Below are positions 61,347 through 64,000 of a stretch of DNA of 64,000 nt, one piece after another. Numbering within the stretch: position 1 is the stretch's first letter; each line of letters opens with the position of its first letter. Source of the DNA: Marvinbryantia formatexigens DSM 14469 (GTDB lineage Bacteria; Bacillota; Clostridia; Lachnospirales; Lachnospiraceae); the NCBI RefSeq assembly GCF_025148285.1, contig NZ_CP102268.1, positions 3,627,501-3,691,500 of the forward strand, given 5' to 3'. The notes under the pieces are model-generated. The model was not told where the DNA came from. It searched no databases and worked only from the letters and a program-made list of their open reading frames with translations. A program made the translations under genes and the position numbers.

Positions 61347-61375
61347 TTGCGTTTTTTAAAAAAGTGGCGTATGGT
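61347..61375 (+). promoter_or_regulatory. promoter candidate for the phospholipase C-like gene
   Basis: TTGCGT (61347-61352), 17-nt spacer, TATGGT (61370-61375). The 61250-61492 gap holds no supported gene. Confidence 0.5.
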
Positions 61376-61492
61376 AGAAAAGGAGCTGATTTGCAGCAGG
61401 GTTTTGCGCCGGATGGATCGCGGCGTGAGGGGATTCCGTATGGCGGAGCTGCATTTGTGTGAAAGTGTCCCATCGGGGAAAAGGAGAAATGC

Positions 61493-62074
61493 ATGAGAAA
61501 AAAATCACATATTTCGCTGGCGAGGTTTCTGGTCTCACAGATGGGGGCGGATAAGCTGCAGCAGCACAGAAAGGCATTTTATCTTGGCTCTATCCTTCCG
61601 GACTGCAAGCCTTCCTTTCTTACGGAACGCCACGAGTTTTACGGAACCTTTGACAAGGTTTCCGACAATATAAGAAGTCTGCTGAAAATGGATTACACCG
61701 ATGCGCAGGACGGCATGGCGTTCTGGCGGCATCTGGGAGAAATCATCCATTATATTGCCGATTACTTTACTTTTCCGCATAACCGCACCTACACCGGGAC
61801 AATCCGCCAGCATTGCGCATATGAAAAGGAAATGCGTGATTATCTGAGAGAATATATTGACAGCGGCAGGGCGGCGCTGCAGAAGGTTGGAGAAAAGGTG
61901 TTTGAGAACGTGGAGGCGCTTCTGGAATATATCCGGAAAACACATGAGGAATACACCAGAGGACGTCATACGATTGAAACAGATGTGCGCTACATCGTGC
62001 AGCTTTGTCAACAGGTTGTATGCGCAGTCGTGCAGTTTGCAGGCGCCGGGGCGATGGAGCTCCTGGCGGCATAA
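61493..62074 (+). CDS. zinc-dependent phospholipase C-like protein
   Basis: A 193-residue all-helical protein of the zinc-dependent phospholipase C/S1-P1 nuclease-like family. Candidate zinc ligands: His in KKSHISLARFL, Asp in GSILPDCKPSF, and His/Asp in FWRHLGEIIHYIADYFTFPHN. Secreted clostridial PLCs have a signal peptide; this one has none, so it is probably intracellular with an unknown substrate. AAGGAG precedes ATG 61493. Stand-alone gene with a terminator after it. Confidence 0.85.
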   Translation: MRKKSHISLARFLVSQMGADKLQQHRKAFYLGSILPDCKPSFLTERHEFYGTFDKVSDNIRSLLKMDYTDAQDGMAFWRHLGEIIHYIADYFTFPHNRTYTGTIRQHCAYEKEMRDYLREYIDSGRAALQKVGEKVFENVEALLEYIRKTHEEYTRGRHTIETDVRYIVQLCQQVVCAVVQFAGAGAMELLAA

Positions 62075-62080
62075 TTGATG

Positions 62081-62138
62081 AAAGTAAAATCCGGAGCGCG
62101 GGCAGTATAAAACTGTCTGGCTCCGGATTTTTACTTTC
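62081..62138. terminator. bidirectional terminator
   Basis: AAAGTAAAATCCGGAGC / GCTCCGGATTTTTACTTT stem with an inner loop, between two convergent genes. Confidence 0.88.
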
Positions 62139-62161
62139 CATAAAAATTTACACACTTACTC

Positions 62162-63181
62162 TTATGTGGTGGCAGAACATTCACGCAGCGCCTCCAGAAT
62201 CTTGTCAGATGCAATACCGGTCTGGGCAGCAATCTCCTCCGGCGGATAGGTCTGGGAAAGCAGCAGAATCAGTTTCTGCTGTTCACTCTCCAGGCTCTGC
62301 TTTTCGCTTTCCAGGTTTTGTTTTTCGCTTTCCAGACTCTGCTTTTCACATTCCAGGTTTTGTTTTTCGCTTTCCAGATGCTTGTTTTTCTTTTCCAGCT
62401 TTTCTATTTCGTATTCCAGGATATCGACATCAAAAATTAATGCATCTTCTGTCATCTGATTCACTCCCTCTTTTTTCAGCTCGTCATATTGCTCATAGAT
62501 ATGGCGGTAGAGATACAGAATCATCCGCGAAAGCTTCAGCGCTTCTGTGGGAGTAATATTTCCGACCTCTACATTTCGGTTTAGTGAGTTTAGTATATCA
62601 TGAGTGATTAAATTTTTCAATGCTTCTATATTTTCTTTTGTACGTTTTTGCTCAATGGTCCGGCGCAGTTTTAAAAGCTGGAAGGGAAGGAGCATGATGA
62701 GCTTTTTACGGTCCAGCTCTTCCAGAGAGTGCTTTAAATATTTAAATACAGGTACTCTATATAAAAAGCTTCCCTGCTCCCCGAAGCTGATTTTCAGAAT
62801 ATATTCATCTGGAAAGCTTTCATCATCGTAAAGGTATACGATAAGAGGCTCCGGAAAGCAGATGGTATCCTGATTATCGGCTGTGCGGATGGCGTGATGG
62901 AAGCCATATTCCAGAACACGCAAGAGAATATCGCCGTCTTTGGTCATCTGAAATTCAACATGGTAGCTGCTGGAATGATTAATCGTAACAATGGTATCTG
63001 CCAGTGTCTTTTTCAGACTGTCATCCGTATTTTCTGTCCAGTGGTAGTCTACATCGCTGTCGGGAGGATAGTCCGTACCAAAAAGACCGTTAATGAGGAA
63101 AACGGTACAGCGGGTGGAAAGAGAGAGACAGCGCTTGGCAATGCGGTCATAGATGTCGTGATATTCATATGCTTCGTTCAT
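62162..63181 (-). CDS. Rpn/PD-(D/E)XK nuclease family protein with coiled-coil tail
   Basis: A 339-residue member of the Rpn/putative transposase group with a PD-(D/E)XK nuclease fold. The active-site-like SSSYHVEFQMTKDG (Glu and Gln) and VLEYGFHHA lie near 71-97, after DVDYHW. Such proteins are often annotated as transposases, but Rpn relatives nick DNA and promote recombination. Residues about 258-310 form a coiled coil of 7-residue repeats (NLESEKQSLESEKQ), encoded by tandem 21/42-bp DNA repeats. AGGAGG precedes the ATG. Multiple paralogues per genome are usual in Lachnospiraceae. Confidence 0.85.
   Translation of the reverse strand: MNEAYEYHDIYDRIAKRCLSLSTRCTVFLINGLFGTDYPPDSDVDYHWTENTDDSLKKTLADTIVTINHSSSYHVEFQMTKDGDILLRVLEYGFHHAIRTADNQDTICFPEPLIVYLYDDESFPDEYILKISFGEQGSFLYRVPVFKYLKHSLEELDRKKLIMLLPFQLLKLRRTIEQKRTKENIEALKNLITHDILNSLNRNVEVGNITPTEALKLSRMILYLYRHIYEQYDELKKEGVNQMTEDALIFDVDILEYEIEKLEKKNKHLESEKQNLECEKQSLESEKQNLESEKQSLESEQQKLILLLSQTYPPEEIAAQTGIASDKILEALRECSATT
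62288..62378 (-). repeat. tandem 21-bp repeats encoding the heptad coiled coil
   Basis: Alternating 21-bp units of the type TTTTCGCTTTCCAGGTTTTG and CTTTTCGCTTTCCAGACTCT (plus strand), about four to five copies with small changes. Each unit encodes one heptad, so copy changes keep both frame and coiled-coil register. Confidence 0.8.
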
Positions 63182-63516
63182 AAAACCTCCTTGTTTTAAT
63201 ATGTGTAAATTATTTGTGCGGATTAAAATTTAATATTTTAAAAGATGAGTTTATTATATGTTATAAAACAGAAAAAGTCAATAAAAATAATATATAATTA
63301 AAAAGTGAATTAAAAAGGATGAAATTATGATTATAAAGAACTGAGTGAATATCCTGAGCATAAAAATGGAGCCATTGCTCTATAAATGATTACTCATTTA
63401 TTTTGCAACGACTCCTCTGGAAACGTGTGTTACAGGAAACAGCAGCCGGAGAAGCATAACGCCTGGTTATCCGCCAGCGGGTGTGGGGCCTGGTTATCCG
63501 TTAGTTTGTATGCCGC
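63182..63516. other. intergenic region without a supported gene
   Basis: The left half (63182-63330) is very AT-rich and should hold the promoter of the Rpn-like gene on the minus strand. The right half is GC-richer and contains GCCTGGTTATCCG twice (63461-63473, 63488-63500); related GGATAAC copies continue into the last codons of the ABC-F gene. A fragment around 63327 starts ATGATTATAAAGAAC and stops at once. Confidence 0.6.
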
Positions 63517-64000
63517 TTAGTTATCCTCCAGCTTGTTATCCATTGTATAAATCTGGCGTTTTCTTGCCATCTCATCGCTTGCCAGATATTCGTCGTAGGT
63601 GGTGATTTTATCAATCATGATACCGTTCGGCAGAATTTCCATAATGCGGTTGGCGGTTGTCTCCACGAGCTGGTGGTCGTGTGAGGCAAACAGGATAACG
63701 CCGGGGAATTTCACCATACCGGTATTTAAAGAGGAGATAGACTCCATATCCAGATGGTTGGTCGGCTCATCGAAAATGAGCACATTCGCACCGGAAATCA
63801 TCATTTTGGATAAGAGACATCTGACCTTTTCTCCTCCGGAGAGCACCTTTACTTTTTTTACGCCGTCGTCGCCGGCAAACAGCATACGACCGAGGAAACC
63901 GCGCACATAGGTGACATCTTTGATTTCGGAATATTGCGTTAGCCAGTCTACGATAATCAAATCGTTGTCAAATTCCTTTGTGCTATCCTTCGGAAAATAT
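63517..64000 (-). CDS. ABC-F family ATP-binding protein, C-terminal part (start outside window)
   Basis: The frame is open from the stop at 63517 to the window end (about 161 residues visible). It shows the second ABC domain of an ABC-F protein: signature VLSGGEKVRCLLSKMM, Walker B VLIFDEPTNHLDMESI, and H-loop VILFASHDHQLV. ABC-F proteins act on the ribosomal E site, in translation rescue or antibiotic protection; there are no membrane domains. The FPKDS segment at the edge is typical of the YbiT-like subgroup. The C-terminal end has no long extension. Confidence 0.92.
   Translation of the reverse strand, partial: YFPKDSTKEFDNDLIIVDWLTQYSEIKDVTYVRGFLGRMLFAGDDGVKKVKVLSGGEKVRCLLSKMMISGANVLIFDEPTNHLDMESISSLNTGMVKFPGVILFASHDHQLVETTANRIMEILPNGIMIDKITTYDEYLASDEMARKRQIYTMDNKLEDN

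Noticed and set aside
61299-61496. 65-residue plus-strand frame before the phospholipase C-like gene
   Set aside because: No ribosome site at its start, basic chance-like composition, and it overlaps the promoter and start region of the next gene.

Overview
The window looks like a chromosomal segment of a spore-forming, Gram-positive Clostridia, most likely a Lachnospiraceae gut anaerobe. Evidence: about 50% GC coding sequence with strong GGAGG ribosome sites, a CIRCE operator, a SpoIID-type peptidoglycan protein, a DUF5721 protein, Firmicutes-type tRNA arrays, and lipoprotein signal peptides. This placement is inference; no species is claimed.

Layout: 1-2202 holds the 3' end of a 23S rRNA and a seven-gene tRNA array (Asn, Glu, Thr, Met, Asp, Val, Leu) with no 5S gene between them. 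2.3-15.6 kb is housekeeping: a PaaK-like ligase, htpG with CIRCE, DUF5721, DegV, a membrane protein with an acidic repeat, an LRR/VWA/MoxR trio, and a PHP-HAD-pyk operon. 15.7-23.8 kb is an AT-richer accessory block: a four-gene cassette (membrane YobI-like NTPase, coiled-coil protein, soluble VirD4/TraG-like ATPase, helical-repeat protein), a small ORF, and a decayed IS30 element bounded by 30-bp inverted repeats, ending at a lone tRNA-Glu(CTC). 24.2-34 kb is a two-component system divergent from an ABC importer operon that also encodes an HlyD-type adaptor and a MacB-core-like protein. 34-37 kb holds a kinase, an AraC regulator, a DUF336 protein, and a repeated structured RNA with consensus promoter and terminator directly before a PBECR4-type nuclease gene. 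36.9-38.7 kb is a yybP-ykoY (Mn2+) riboswitch ahead of an OadB-like sodium pump subunit and a 38-residue OadG-like peptide. 38.8-47.9 kb is a GntR-controlled hexonate regulon (dehydrogenase, TRAP transporter, UxaA, UxaB, KDPG aldolase). 48-55 kb carries a DMT transporter and the pyrH-frr-uppS-cdsA-dxr-rseP operon. 55.3-64 kb carries a SpoIID/PG-binding protein, carAB, a phospholipase C-like protein, an Rpn/PD-(D/E)XK protein and the C-terminal part of an ABC-F protein.

How they work together: the hexonate operon reads as uptake (DctPQM), oxidation to tagaturonate (LgoD-like), reduction (UxaB), dehydration (UxaA) and aldol cleavage (KdgA), with the KDG kinase missing from the cluster. Paired 11-bp-spaced direct repeats between the response regulator and the ABC operon point to direct control by that regulator. 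The best candidates for undescribed biology are the RNA-repeat/PBECR4 locus (type III toxin-antitoxin-like layout), the YobI/coiled-coil/VirD4-like/TPR cassette, and the Mn2+ riboswitch on an OadB-like gene. Several GC-rich palindromic repeat families sit in intergenic leaders.
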